Origin: Fimbriimonadia bacterium | GTDB lineage: Bacteria > Armatimonadota > Fimbriimonadia > Fimbriimonadales > Fimbriimonadaceae | DNA: 64,000 nucleotides | Direction: 5' to 3' | NCBI GenBank assembly: GCA_030430755.1 | Contig: JAUIKO010000001.1 | Span: 310,001 to 374,000 of the forward strand | Translations under genes and position numbers: made by a program | The notes under the pieces: model-generated | The model's database searches: none | The model's input: only the letters and a program-made list of their open reading frames with translations | What the model was told of the DNA's origin: nothing | In this document: positions 1 to 8,120 of the stretch, one piece after another | Layout of the letters: each line of letters starts with the position of its first letter | How positions within the stretch are numbered: position 1 is the first letter of the stretch

Positions 1-376
1 CTTCTCGTAAAGATATAACATTATCTGGAATTTTTCTGTCAATAGAAATGATAAGACCAATAGTTAGCTCTGCAACAGCTCGACTATTTGTGCCTGGACA
101 GTTGGATACTGAGATGTTGCTTTTTTTAGCTGCATCTATATTGATATTATCGGTACCTGCTCCAGCTCGAATAATCCATTTTAAGGATTTGGCTCCTTGG
201 ATGGCCTCTTTAGTTACTTGGGTTGAACGGACAATAAGGATTTCGGTATTTGAATTTTGAAGTGCAAGTATCAGTTCTTCTTGAGTGAGAAGTGGTTGAT
301 AATCAACTAGGTGAGAACTTTTGGTAAGGTTTTTAATAAGAAAGGGATCAGCTTTATCCGCTATAAGTATATTCAT
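1..376 (-). CDS. serA: D-3-phosphoglycerate dehydrogenase-like protein, N-terminal part
   Basis: The gene runs off the left edge; about 125 N-terminal residues are visible, reading leftward from ATG at 376. The start MNILIADKADPF and the stretch LKWIIRAGAGTDNINIDAA are typical of the substrate-binding domain of D-isomer-specific 2-hydroxyacid dehydrogenases, followed by the NCPGTNSRAVAELTIGL segment that leads into the Rossmann domain. In SerA this enzyme oxidises 3-phosphoglycerate to 3-phosphohydroxypyruvate in serine synthesis. The NAD-binding motif, catalytic residues and any C-terminal ACT domain lie outside the window, so a related 2-hydroxyacid dehydrogenase cannot be excluded. A tRNA gene in the same orientation lies just upstream. 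Confidence 0.8.
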   Translation of the reverse strand, partial: MNILIADKADPFLIKNLTKSSHLVDYQPLLTQEELILALQNSNTEILIVRSTQVTKEAIQGAKSLKWIIRAGAGTDNINIDAAKKSNISVSNCPGTNSRAVAELTIGLIISIDRKIPDNVISLRE

Positions 377-428
377 ATAGCTATTTTACAAAAAATGGTT
401 CGTTGAATGATAGGGGTGAATAGTTAAT

Positions 429-504
429 TGGCGCGGACGAAGGGATTCGAACCCCCAACCCTCAGTTCCGAAGACTGATGCTCTATCCATTGAGCTACGT
501 CCGC
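429..504 (-). tRNA. tRNA-Arg, anticodon TCG
   Basis: Read on the minus strand, the sequence folds as a full cloverleaf: acceptor GCGGACG pairs with CGTCCGC, the D arm GCTC/GAGC and T arm with GGTTCGAATCC-type loop are present, and the anticodon loop is CTTCGGA, giving TCG (codon CGA, and CGG by wobble). The 3' CCA is encoded (429-431). Confidence 0.95.
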
Positions 505-568
505 AATATCTATACTATTAATGTACCAGATCTGGTACAGGTTCGTAGATGAACTCTTATAAAAAACC

Positions 569-1408
569 TTAGTCTATAAATACGGAAGCATACTTCCCTT
601 GACTAATTAGATTCTTCAACTTCTTTAGAGCTTCGTGTTCAATTTGACGGATTCTTTCTTTCGTTAGATTCAGTTTTCTTGCTGCTATGGTTCTGCTTGT
701 TGTTGTTGGGTATTCGGAATATGATAGTTTTAATTTCATGACAACTTGTTCTTTGGGATTAAGATTTTTAATCATTTTATGAAGGCAGATTTTTTTTTCA
801 GCATCTGATAATTTGATTTCAGCAAGATAACTATCTGGATCGGTAATGATGTCCTCGATTTTTAATTTGTCATTTTCACCTATTTCCTGATCAAAACTTA
901 AGGGTTCCATTTGAGACTGAATAAGTTCGTTGAGTTTGAATGCACTAACATTGAGTCTTTTTGAAAGAGATTCTATGCTGAGGTCAGGATTACCTTGTAG
1001 TGTTTCATCTGATTTTAACTTTTCATAGCTACGTAAAATTTGTAAAGAGTGGGATGGGATACGGATAAGTCGAGATTTATTTTCGAGGGCTCGGTTAATC
1101 GCTTGTTTAATCCAATACGTAGCATACGTGGAAAACTTATAACCTTTATGGACATTAAATAAATTTAATGATCGAATAAGACCAATCACTCCTTCTTGGA
1201 TGAGATCCTCATAAGTTAACATCTGATTCTGTGATTTAGATGCAATGCTGGTAACAAGTCCCATATTACTCATGATGAGTTTGTTTTTAGCTAACTCGTC
1301 TCCTTGCTGAGCTTTTAGAATGAGATGATTCTCTTGTGATCTGGTGAGAAGTGGGTACTTATCACGAATTTGATCGATAAATAGTTTGCTATGCATGATA
1401 TCTTTCAC
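569..1408 (-). CDS. Sigma-70 family RNA polymerase sigma factor (group 2/RpoD-RpoH-like)
   Basis: The protein has up to 279 residues; ATG at 1396 (MHSKLF) is an equally good start. It has the sigma-70 core without region 1.1. Region 2 shows NLIMSNMGLVTSIA, DLIQEGVIGLIRSLNLF and YKFSTYATYWIKQAINRAL, region 3 shows RIPSHSLQILRSYEKL, and region 4 ends with a helix-turn-helix TKERIRQIEHEALKKLK. The size and the YWIKQAI signature place it with RpoD-like alternative sigma factors rather than ECF or FliA types. It directs RNA polymerase to a promoter subset; the regulon is unknown. It stands alone, downstream of ychF and a strong hairpin, so it probably has its own promoter in 1409-1518. Confidence 0.9.
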   Translation of the reverse strand: MKDIMHSKLFIDQIRDKYPLLTRSQENHLILKAQQGDELAKNKLIMSNMGLVTSIASKSQNQMLTYEDLIQEGVIGLIRSLNLFNVHKGYKFSTYATYWIKQAINRALENKSRLIRIPSHSLQILRSYEKLKSDETLQGNPDLSIESLSKRLNVSAFKLNELIQSQMEPLSFDQEIGENDKLKIEDIITDPDSYLAEIKLSDAEKKICLHKMIKNLNPKEQVVMKLKLSYSEYPTTTSRTIAARKLNLTKERIRQIEHEALKKLKNLISQGKYASVFID

Positions 1409-1518
1409 AGGTTTGCTTTTATCAATGATTATTGGCAGCTAGATGAATTTCTATTAGTGAAAGATGTTGATTTGAATTGAGCAATATATAAACCATAGAT
1501 ATGATAGAATATATTGTT

Positions 1519-1552
1519 TATGGAGTTAAAGGCATGTTTTTTTAACTCCATA
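1519..1552. terminator. Perfect 12-bp hairpin between ychF and the sigma gene
   Basis: TATGGAGTTAAA (1519-1530) pairs perfectly with TTTAACTCCATA (1541-1552) across a 10-nt loop. It lies just past the ychF stop on the minus strand, upstream of the sigma gene, and probably separates the two transcripts. A U-tract is poor on either side, so termination is an inference. Confidence 0.6.
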
Positions 1553-1582
1553 GATATTGATCGAAAATATAACTGAATGGTA

Positions 1583-2653
1583 TTAACTTTTACATCGAAT
1601 ATTAATGAGGTCTCCATCTTGCATCAGATACTCTTTGCCTTCTAGTGACATTTTATTCTCGCGCACCGCTTCATCCCAGGATAGAGAGTTTTCCCAATCT
1701 TTGTAATGGATGATTTCAGCACGGATGAACCCTTTTGCAATGTCTGTATGGATTGTACTTGCTGCCTTTAAAGCATTTGACCCTTTTCGTATTGGCCAAG
1801 CCCTTGTCTCTTTTTCTCCAGCTGTATAAAAGGTCATGAGTCCTAAATCGTCATAAATCACCTTTATGACTTTCTTTTTAGCTGGTTCTTGGATTCCTAA
1901 TGATTCAAGAAATTCTTTTTGATCTTCTGCATCTAAGTTTGATATCTCTTCTTCGATGCATGCACTTAGCGTAAAACTAGTAATACCTTGATCTGAAAGG
2001 TTTTCCATGTACTTAGTTATGTTTGGGTTTGGGGTGTTGATTTCAGATTCGTTCACATTAAACAGGATAATAATAGGTTTTAGACTAAGAAGTTGATAGT
2101 TTTTGAGAATGTTTAATTCATTATCATCGATATTTCCATCTTGTAGCAGTTTTCTTAGAGGGATCCCTTCTGATAATGGGGTGATTAAGCGTTCAAAGAG
2201 ATTCATTTCAATATATTCAGAAGAACCAGGTTTTTTAGGAACAGGAGATTTCTTCATTCTGTCAAAACGATTTTCAATGATCTGCAAGTCGAGAAGAATC
2301 AGTTCTTCTAATATTTTTTGTGCATCACGGATAGGATCGACCGTATCATAATATGGAACAGAACTGCTTTCAAAAGCTCGAACTACATGGAGTAATAAAT
2401 CTACTTTTTTGCAGTGATCAATAGCACGTTGAGAAATAAGTTTTCCTGGTTGGGACATAAATCCTTCGATATCATCATGGAAAATAATAGAGACAGGGGT
2501 TACTTTTTTTGGTTTTATTTTATCTACGATATCATCAAATCGGGTGTCTGGAACAGAGACTGCAGCTACATCACTTTTGCTGCTTGTATTTACCGCAGAG
2601 CGAAATAATGTGCTCTTTCCAGAGCAGCTAAAACCAATTAAACCTACTTTCAT
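1583..2653 (-). CDS. Divergent YchF/OLA1-like GTPase with TGS domain
   Basis: The 357-aa protein starts at ATG 2653 (MKVGLIGFSC), supported by an AAGGA ribosome site 8 nt upstream and ATGA overlap with the preceding gene; longer frames upstream lack this support. The P-loop is GFSCSGKST (residues 7-15). DIEG occupies the switch-II DxxG position and FNVNESE matches the YchF-type NxxE base-recognition motif. LLHVVRAFE is typical of YchF, and the C-terminal TGS domain is clear (FYTAGEKETRAWPIRKGS, KGFIRAEIIHY, LMQDGDLINIR). YchF proteins are ribosome-associated ATPases/GTPases linked to stress control. The usual YchF G1 motif (GxPNVGKST) and DIAGLV switch are replaced here, so this looks like a diverged paralogous subfamily and nucleotide specificity is uncertain. 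Confidence 0.85.
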   Translation of the reverse strand: MKVGLIGFSCSGKSTLFRSAVNTSSKSDVAAVSVPDTRFDDIVDKIKPKKVTPVSIIFHDDIEGFMSQPGKLISQRAIDHCKKVDLLLHVVRAFESSSVPYYDTVDPIRDAQKILEELILLDLQIIENRFDRMKKSPVPKKPGSSEYIEMNLFERLITPLSEGIPLRKLLQDGNIDDNELNILKNYQLLSLKPIIILFNVNESEINTPNPNITKYMENLSDQGITSFTLSACIEEEISNLDAEDQKEFLESLGIQEPAKKKVIKVIYDDLGLMTFYTAGEKETRAWPIRKGSNALKAASTIHTDIAKGFIRAEIIHYKDWENSLSWDEAVRENKMSLEGKEYLMQDGDLINIRCKS

Positions 2654-2985
2654 ATCTTTTTTCCTTCTGTAAAAATAACTTCTACGGGGAGATGTTGGAT
2701 CTGTTGGGGTAATATCCAAAAAATATATATACTCAATAAGAAGAAAGTTAATAGTAACCAAGGGAAAGATTTCTCTGTTCTGGGTTCCCTGTTTTTATAA
2801 ACACGGCCACCTTTCCAAGTTGAAAAAAAACGTTTTATTAGATTTTTTCTAACCGTGCTACTTTCGTGCTGTTGGTCCTGCTTGTAACTTTGTTTTCTTG
2901 CTGCATTTTTCTTGTCCGCTTTTTCAAATGCATTGCGTATTTCTTGGATAGATAGTTTATTTTTTTTGTTGAACAAATCTCCCAT
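2650..2985 (-). CDS. Small hypothetical protein with one C-terminal membrane segment
   Basis: From ATG 2985 the product has 111 residues (MGDLFNKKNKLS...). The first two thirds are strongly charged and probably helical (ADKKNAARKQSYKQDQQ). A single hydrophobic segment (WLLLTFFLLSIYIFWILP) sits near the C-terminus, followed by about 20 residues. It overlaps the ychF-like start by four bases (ATGA), so the two are translationally coupled. TATAAT stands 9 nt upstream of the start (2995-3000, minus strand). I do not recognise the family. A longer frame exists from 3057, but the upstream residues look less protein-like. Confidence 0.6.
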   Translation of the reverse strand: MGDLFNKKNKLSIQEIRNAFEKADKKNAARKQSYKQDQQHESSTVRKNLIKRFFSTWKGGRVYKNREPRTEKSFPWLLLTFFLLSIYIFWILPQQIQHLPVEVIFTEGKKI

Positions 2986-3091
2986 GCAACTATCATTATA
3001 TCGCTTATTTACTTTGAGTGAGGGGATTCTTATGTGTAGAGTAGAATATCTTAGCAAATAGTATGAAAAGAACAGGTAATATTATGCCGTA

Positions 3092-3901
3092 ATGAATCCT
3101 ATAAATCTGAAAGATAATAACAAAATCTATTCTCTATTAGAAACGATGTCTGCTAGAAATTCCTATATTTATCGATTTATTTGTAATATGGGAGAGTACT
3201 CTTCTATCATTTCGGAGTGTTATTCTAGTCTGAGAAACGATAAGTTTGAAAAAAAAGAATTTCTTCAACAAATGGTATCAATCGGATTCAATTCATTACC
3301 AATTCTAATACTATCTTGTTTTTTCTCTGGAGCAGTTTTATCATTGTATGGTTCTATTTTCTTAATTAAATATGGTGCAACATTTTTATCAGGTGGTACG
3401 GTTGGATTGGCTGCAGCAAGAGAAATGAGTGCGGTAATGAGTGGAATTATTGTGATATCTAGATGCGGATCTGCGATAACAGCTCAGATTGGAAGTATGG
3501 TCGTGACAGAACAGATCGATGCCCTGAAAACACTGGGAGTAAATAAGTATGCATATTTAATTCTTCCTAGAATACTTGCAAGTACATGTATGCTTCCTGT
3601 ATTGTCCGTTGTAGGATTTTATAGTGCTATTATAGGTGGGGCTTTAGTGGCGTATAATCAAGGCATACCAAAATCAGTATATTTTGATTCTATACAAAGA
3701 TTTTTAAACCCTGAGGATATTCATACGGGTTTGGTAAAAGCTGTTATATTTGGTTTTATTATCGCTTTGATTAGTTGTAATGAAGGACTCAAATCTTCAG
3801 GTGGAGCTAGGGGTGTAGGACAATCCACAACACGAAGCGTTGTTCTTTCGATTATATGGCTATACGCATTAAACTTTGTTATTAGTAAGATGCTTGCATA
3901 A
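3092..3901 (+). CDS. mlaE: MlaE-family ABC transporter permease
   Basis: This 269-aa membrane protein has the MlaE/YrbE hallmarks: FSGAVLSLYGSIFLIKYGA, GLAAAREMSAVMSGIIVISRCGSAITAQIGSM, and TEQIDALKTLGVN followed by LPRILAST. About five to six hydrophobic segments are visible. In diderms MlaE is the permease of the Mla system, which moves phospholipids between the inner and outer membranes with an ATPase (MlaF) and an MCE-domain protein (MlaD). Neither partner is adjacent, which is unusual. The presence of the gene supports an outer membrane. TATTAT lies 6 nt before the ATG and no ribosome site is apparent. Confidence 0.9.
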   Translation: MNPINLKDNNKIYSLLETMSARNSYIYRFICNMGEYSSIISECYSSLRNDKFEKKEFLQQMVSIGFNSLPILILSCFFSGAVLSLYGSIFLIKYGATFLSGGTVGLAAAREMSAVMSGIIVISRCGSAITAQIGSMVVTEQIDALKTLGVNKYAYLILPRILASTCMLPVLSVVGFYSAIIGGALVAYNQGIPKSVYFDSIQRFLNPEDIHTGLVKAVIFGFIIALISCNEGLKSSGGARGVGQSTTRSVVLSIIWLYALNFVISKMLA

Positions 3902-3957
3902 GTCTTTTATGCAAAAAAACATAGATTTTTTTAATTTTTAAGATTATTCTTGTATGT

Positions 3958-4899
3958 ATGACTGTTGATATTATTGGTGCAACGTATGATAAAGGTGGCA
4001 GAGCAAGAGGAGCAAAGTATGGATATGAATCTTTACTGAGAGCTGGTTTAAAAGATTTGTTCCGGGATCTTCATATATCGTATGAAACAAAAGATCCTAT
4101 TCATTCATTATTAGATGAAGAGCAGTTCGATGCAAACATTAAACATTTTAATGCTGCTTTTTCCTTTGCATGTGACTTGAAAAAACAAGTTGTATCTTCC
4201 CTTGAAAATAAGAATGTGCCGATAGTTGTTGGAGGGGATCATAGTATCGCTTTAGGATCGGTATCGGGAGCATTAGAAAAAAAGGGATCATCTCTTGGTG
4301 TGCTATGGATTGATGCGCATCCAGATTTAAATACACCTCAGGTATCACCCTCAAAAAATCTTCATGGCATGCCTGTAGCTGCTCTTATGGGGCTGGATTC
4401 AAAGGATTGTGACTTATGGAGCCAGTTAATGGAAGATATTGTTCCAAAAACGAAACTATCACCTTGCAGGATGGCTTGGATGGGCTTAAGAGACTTAGAT
4501 GAATTTGAGACATCCTTTATTCACAAAAATGAAGATGTATTCGCTAAAACAAAGTCTGATATTGAAAAAATGGGATGGGAATCCTGTTTTAAAGAATATC
4601 GTAAATGGCTTGAAAAATATAACACAGAACATTTATGGATCAGTTTTGATATTGATTCGATGGACCCATCGATAGCACCTGCTACCGGAACTCCAGTTGA
4701 AGATGGATTTACGGTAGAAGATATTCGTAATTTAGCCTGCATGCTAAATCATCTTCTGCTAGATTCAAGTAAACAGATATCTTTATGTGGCATGGATATT
4801 GTTGAAATCAATCCCACCATTGATGCAAGCGGTGAAACGGAAAAGCATACCCTGATGTTTTTAAAAGAACTTCTCCAGAATGTGAATAGAAAAAGCTGA
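3958..4899 (+). CDS. Ureohydrolase (arginase/agmatinase family), probably arginase
   Basis: The 313-aa enzyme carries the three metal-binding signatures of the family: GGDHSIALG (residues ~91-99), DAHPDLNT (~119-126) and SFDIDSMDPSIAPATGTP (~229-246). These bind the binuclear manganese centre that hydrolyses a guanidino group to urea. The length and the DAHPDLNTP start of the second motif favour arginase (arginine to ornithine and urea) over agmatinase, though formiminoglutamase-like activity cannot be ruled out. It is convergent with argS, with a shared hairpin over both stop codons. No ornithine or urea genes are adjacent. Confidence 0.85.
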   Translation: MTVDIIGATYDKGGRARGAKYGYESLLRAGLKDLFRDLHISYETKDPIHSLLDEEQFDANIKHFNAAFSFACDLKKQVVSSLENKNVPIVVGGDHSIALGSVSGALEKKGSSLGVLWIDAHPDLNTPQVSPSKNLHGMPVAALMGLDSKDCDLWSQLMEDIVPKTKLSPCRMAWMGLRDLDEFETSFIHKNEDVFAKTKSDIEKMGWESCFKEYRKWLEKYNTEHLWISFDIDSMDPSIAPATGTPVEDGFTVEDIRNLACMLNHLLLDSSKQISLCGMDIVEINPTIDASGETEKHTLMFLKELLQNVNRKS

Positions 4900-4927
4900 T
4901 TCAAAAGAACTTAATCTTTTGAATCAG
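4896..4927. terminator. Bidirectional hairpin overlapping the arginase and argS stop codons
   Basis: CTGATTCAAAAGA (4896-4908) pairs perfectly with TCTTTTGAATCAG (4915-4927) across the loop ACTTAA. The left arm contains the arginase TGA stop (4897-4899). The argS stop (4911-4913) lies in the loop and the right arm is argS coding sequence. The arms carry A- and T-rich tracts suited to termination in both directions. Confidence 0.75.
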
Positions 4928-6587
4928 AACTACGCATATGTTTTGGAGAAGATATGCCTAATATCCAGAAGACGGATCGGAATGTATACATGACAGCCTT
5001 GCACAGATGAATTCTGGCAATAGTCAGCTCTTTTTCATCCTCTTGTATAACTTTACATTTATCATAAAAGCTATGGAACAATCTTGCAAGCTCAATGGAA
5101 TAATGAGCAAATCGATGGACGCCATAATCTTCTGATGCTTGTTGAATAATAACAGGAAGTTCAAGAATGGCTTTGATGAGATTTTTTTCGGAATCTGTAG
5201 TTAATAAGTCTGCGTGAACTTCATTCGAAGGATCCTCTAAAATCTTTGCTTTTTCAAGAATGGAGCAGATTCTTGCATGTGCGTATTGAACATAATAGAC
5301 AGGATTTTCATCTGATTGTTTAACCGCAAGGTCGATATCGAAATCTAAATGTGTATCGTGTGATCTCATTAAAAAGAAAAATCTAGCATTATCAACCCCG
5401 ATGTCGGTAGTAAAGTTTCCTAGTTCATATATTGTTCCGTCCCTTTTGCGCATCGGAACAGAGTTACCATTTTTTACAAATCTTACAACTTGGTATATAA
5501 TGATTTTAAATTGATCTAAGCTTTTACCTAAGGCTTGAATTACAGCGTTCATTCTTCCGATATAACCGTGGTGATCTGGTCCTAAGATATCAATGACAAG
5601 ATCTGTTCCTCTCTGGTATTTATTCTTATGATATGCTGCATCAGAGGATACGTACGTAGTCCTGCCATCTCCTCTAATAAGTACACGGTCTTTATCATCT
5701 TGAAAGCGGGTCGATTCTAACCATAAAGCAGAATCTTTTTCATATGCTAAACCGTTTGCTTTTAATTCGTCTAAACAGGATTGTACTTGATGAGTATCAT
5801 GTAACGATTGTTCACTGAACCATGTATCAAACTCCACACCAAAATGAGATAAATCTTTTTTTTGCCACTCTATCATAAGTTTTTGAGCTTCTATTTGAAT
5901 CCATTGAATAGAAGCTTGCTTTAGAGTGTCAGGGTGTGCTTTTGCGATAGTTTCTCCGATGAAGGTGACATAATCACCTTTGTATCCTTTTTCCGGAAAA
6001 ACAGTGTCGATTCCTAAATGTTTTAAGGCATGATGCTTAACAGACTCCGCAAAAAGCCTCATCTGTTCTGAATTAGTAGAATCATTAATGTAAAATTCTC
6101 TATGAACCTTTTCGCCAGATGCAGTAAGCGTTCTACAAAGCGTATCGCCATAAGCCGCTCCCCTTCCGGATCCAATCGTAACTGGACCGTTTGGGTTTAC
6201 ACTGACAAATTCTACATGGATGTTTCTACTATTCTCTTTTTGGATCCATGCCCATTTTTCTTTCTTACATAGAATATCTTGAATAGCATTGGAGATGACG
6301 TTGCTAGAAAGCTTGAAATTTATAAATCCTGGACCAGCAATATCTACAGATGCAAATGTTTGATCTTGCTTTAAATATCGGACAAGCTTCTCTGCAAGCA
6401 CACGAGGATTCGTTTTAAATGATTTACTGAGAACCATTGCAGCATTCGTGCTGTAGTCACCATGCGCTAACTGTTTCGTTGCATTCACTTCGATGTTGCT
6501 GATAGGGATGTCAACTTCCATGTTTTCTTCTTGTTGATAAGAAGATATCGCATTTTTAACCTGATGTAATATATAATTCTGTGTCAA
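4911..6587 (-). CDS. argS: Arginyl-tRNA synthetase
   Basis: The 558-aa class I synthetase charges tRNA-Arg. The N-terminal Add-1 domain ends near residue 115. The catalytic core shows EFVSVNPNGPVTIGSGRGAAYGD, where the usual HxGH becomes TIGS, then FYINDSTNSEQ, the GPDHHGYIGRM region and RDGTIYELGNF in the KMSKS-loop area. A C-terminal DALR anticodon-binding domain follows (YYVQYAHARICSI onward). The frame appears to begin with TTG at 6587 (TTGACACAG), because the next ATG at residue 23 would cut into the Add-1 domain. Several tRNA-Arg genes lie in the same window. Confidence 0.93.
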   Translation of the reverse strand: MTQNYILHQVKNAISSYQQEENMEVDIPISNIEVNATKQLAHGDYSTNAAMVLSKSFKTNPRVLAEKLVRYLKQDQTFASVDIAGPGFINFKLSSNVISNAIQDILCKKEKWAWIQKENSRNIHVEFVSVNPNGPVTIGSGRGAAYGDTLCRTLTASGEKVHREFYINDSTNSEQMRLFAESVKHHALKHLGIDTVFPEKGYKGDYVTFIGETIAKAHPDTLKQASIQWIQIEAQKLMIEWQKKDLSHFGVEFDTWFSEQSLHDTHQVQSCLDELKANGLAYEKDSALWLESTRFQDDKDRVLIRGDGRTTYVSSDAAYHKNKYQRGTDLVIDILGPDHHGYIGRMNAVIQALGKSLDQFKIIIYQVVRFVKNGNSVPMRKRDGTIYELGNFTTDIGVDNARFFFLMRSHDTHLDFDIDLAVKQSDENPVYYVQYAHARICSILEKAKILEDPSNEVHADLLTTDSEKNLIKAILELPVIIQQASEDYGVHRFAHYSIELARLFHSFYDKCKVIQEDEKELTIARIHLCKAVMYTFRSVFWILGISSPKHMRSSDSKD

Positions 6588-6930
6588 AACATTAATTATG
6601 GTATCCTATTTTTCTATAAAAAAATGGCTTATTTTGGACTTTTTCTATTTTTCTGTATAGGAGATATATTTGCTATAGAGAATCAAAGGGGCTGATGTTA
6701 TGAAAAATTTACGAGATCGGAGTGGTTTTGAATGTGGTGATTTGATGAATAATATCTGTTCAAAGGAACATTAAAACTCTAATGATGTTAATAAATATGA
6801 ATAAAATGAAAGTTGCGAATGTTTGTTTCGGCTATGGAATGATAGAGATAAGAGGCTGGGTATTCATCTAGGAAAGATTTAATAAGAATGTACTTTTATA
6901 AAGATCTATTGCCTATAATATATAAGTATT
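6588..6930. other. Intergenic region argS-gapA with one tiny possible ORF (6700-6774)
   Basis: The 343 bp between the divergent argS and gapA must hold both promoters. A 24-codon ORF starts at ATG 6700 (MKNLRDRSGFECGD...) behind AAAGGGG about 9 nt upstream and ends with TAA at 6774; it could be a leader peptide or chance. No convincing structured RNA is visible. Confidence 0.3.
6914..6919 (+). promoter_or_regulatory. Probable gapA -10 box
   Basis: TATAAT lies 11 nt before the gapA ATG. A transcript starting about 7 nt downstream would have only a few untranslated bases. No clear -35 box and no ribosome site are seen. Confidence 0.4.
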
Positions 6931-7944
6931 ATGTCATTTAAAATCGGAATTAATGGATTTGGTAGAATAGGAAGGTTATCACTAAGAACCATACTTGAAA
7001 AATATGGGAAAGAAGTTCAAGTTGTAGCAATCAATGATTTAACGGATACTGCAACAAATGCGTATCTTTTTAAGTATGACACTGCATTTGGTAAATTTCA
7101 TGGTGATGTTAAGCATGAAAAAGATGCTCTTACAGTCAACGGGCAGCATATTCATGTATTTAAAGAAAAAGAACCTGGAAATATTGATTGGAGCGCACAT
7201 GGCGTTCAATTAGTTATTGAAGCGACGGGGATTTTTACAAAACGAGATTTAGCAAAGAATCATCTGGGTGGAAGTGTTAAGAAAGTTTTGATTAGTGCAC
7301 CAGCATCTGATGAAGATATTACCGTCGTGATGGGAGTAAATGATCACTTATATGATCCTAAAGATCACCATATTATTAGTAACGCGAGTTGCACCACGAA
7401 TTCCCTAGCTCCTGTGGCTAAAGTGATTCATGATAATTTCGGGATTGCAAAAGGGCTGATGACGACAATTCATGCTTATACAAATGATCAGAAAATACAA
7501 GATCAGGCACATAGTGATTTGAGAAGAGCGAGGGCGGCTGCTCAGAATATCATTCCAACTTCAACGGGTGCTGCAAAAGCGATCTCCTTGGTAATGCCGG
7601 AATTAAAAGGAAAATTAGATGGTTTCGCTTTAAGAGTGCCAGTTATTACGGGTTCTGTGACAGATTTAACTGTAGAATTAGAAAAATCGACGAGTGCTGA
7701 AGAAGTGAATCAATATATGAAAAATGCTGCAATCGGCAAAATGAGAGGTGTATTAGAATATTCCGAAGATCCTTTAGTATCTTCAGATATTATTGCAAAT
7801 TCACATAGCGCTATTTTTGATGCACCGATGACAAAGGTAATAAATGGAAACTGCTTAAAAGTGTTAAGTTGGTATGATAACGAGTGGGGATATAGCAACA
7901 GAATAGCGGATTTTGTGCATCTCATTGCTCAGAGATGGGTGTAA
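6931..7944 (+). CDS. gapA: Glyceraldehyde-3-phosphate dehydrogenase, type I
   Basis: The 337-aa protein matches family length. Its NAD-binding start is IGINGFGRIGRLSLR, the active site is SNASCTTNSLAPVAK with catalytic Cys at about residue 153, and the TTIHAYTNDQ histidine, RAARAAAQNIIPTSTGAAKA and SWYDNEWGYSNR motifs are all present. It converts glyceraldehyde-3-phosphate to 1,3-bisphosphoglycerate in glycolysis or the reverse in gluconeogenesis. It stands alone rather than with pgk/tpi, is divergent from argS, and its 3' region leads into an unusual repeat-containing gap. Confidence 0.96.
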   Translation: MSFKIGINGFGRIGRLSLRTILEKYGKEVQVVAINDLTDTATNAYLFKYDTAFGKFHGDVKHEKDALTVNGQHIHVFKEKEPGNIDWSAHGVQLVIEATGIFTKRDLAKNHLGGSVKKVLISAPASDEDITVVMGVNDHLYDPKDHHIISNASCTTNSLAPVAKVIHDNFGIAKGLMTTIHAYTNDQKIQDQAHSDLRRARAAAQNIIPTSTGAAKAISLVMPELKGKLDGFALRVPVITGSVTDLTVELEKSTSAEEVNQYMKNAAIGKMRGVLEYSEDPLVSSDIIANSHSAIFDAPMTKVINGNCLKVLSWYDNEWGYSNRIADFVHLIAQRWV

Positions 7945-8120
7945 GAATCATCGGTTTGCTAATTCATTTGTTTATTTATACACCGATAATATATCTGAAA
8001 ACAGAAATGTTTAAAGTGTACTACACTGGTTTAAAAAAAGCGGGATGTATAGCAACAGTATAACGATACCCATCTTGAAGCAATGAGGTGGGTATAAGGA
8101 TCATCTTAAAACCATTCCTT
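7945..8120. other. gapA downstream region with hairpin and an echo of the gapA 3' end
   Basis: ATACCCATCT (8066-8075) pairs with AGGTGGGTAT (8086-8095) with one wobble, a candidate gapA terminator. In addition, 8085-8105 matches 7932-7952 (the gapA stop-codon region) at 18 of 21 bases, all three differences being A/G. ATCGGT (7949-7954) and ACCGAT (7982-7987) could form a weaker stem. Confidence 0.4.

Noticed and set aside
48-260. Rightward 70-codon frame at the left edge
   Set aside because: It is antisense to the convincing SerA-like N-terminus on the minus strand.
1429-1617. Leftward 62-codon frame after the ychF-like gene
   Set aside because: It overlaps the ychF-like 3' end and the terminator hairpin, and the protein lacks any sensible composition; treated as chance.
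2654-2761. N-terminal extension of the ychF-like gene
   Set aside because: The residues before MKVGLIGF have no YchF counterpart and are antisense-free overlap with the upstream small gene; the ribosome site and ATGA overlap support 2653.
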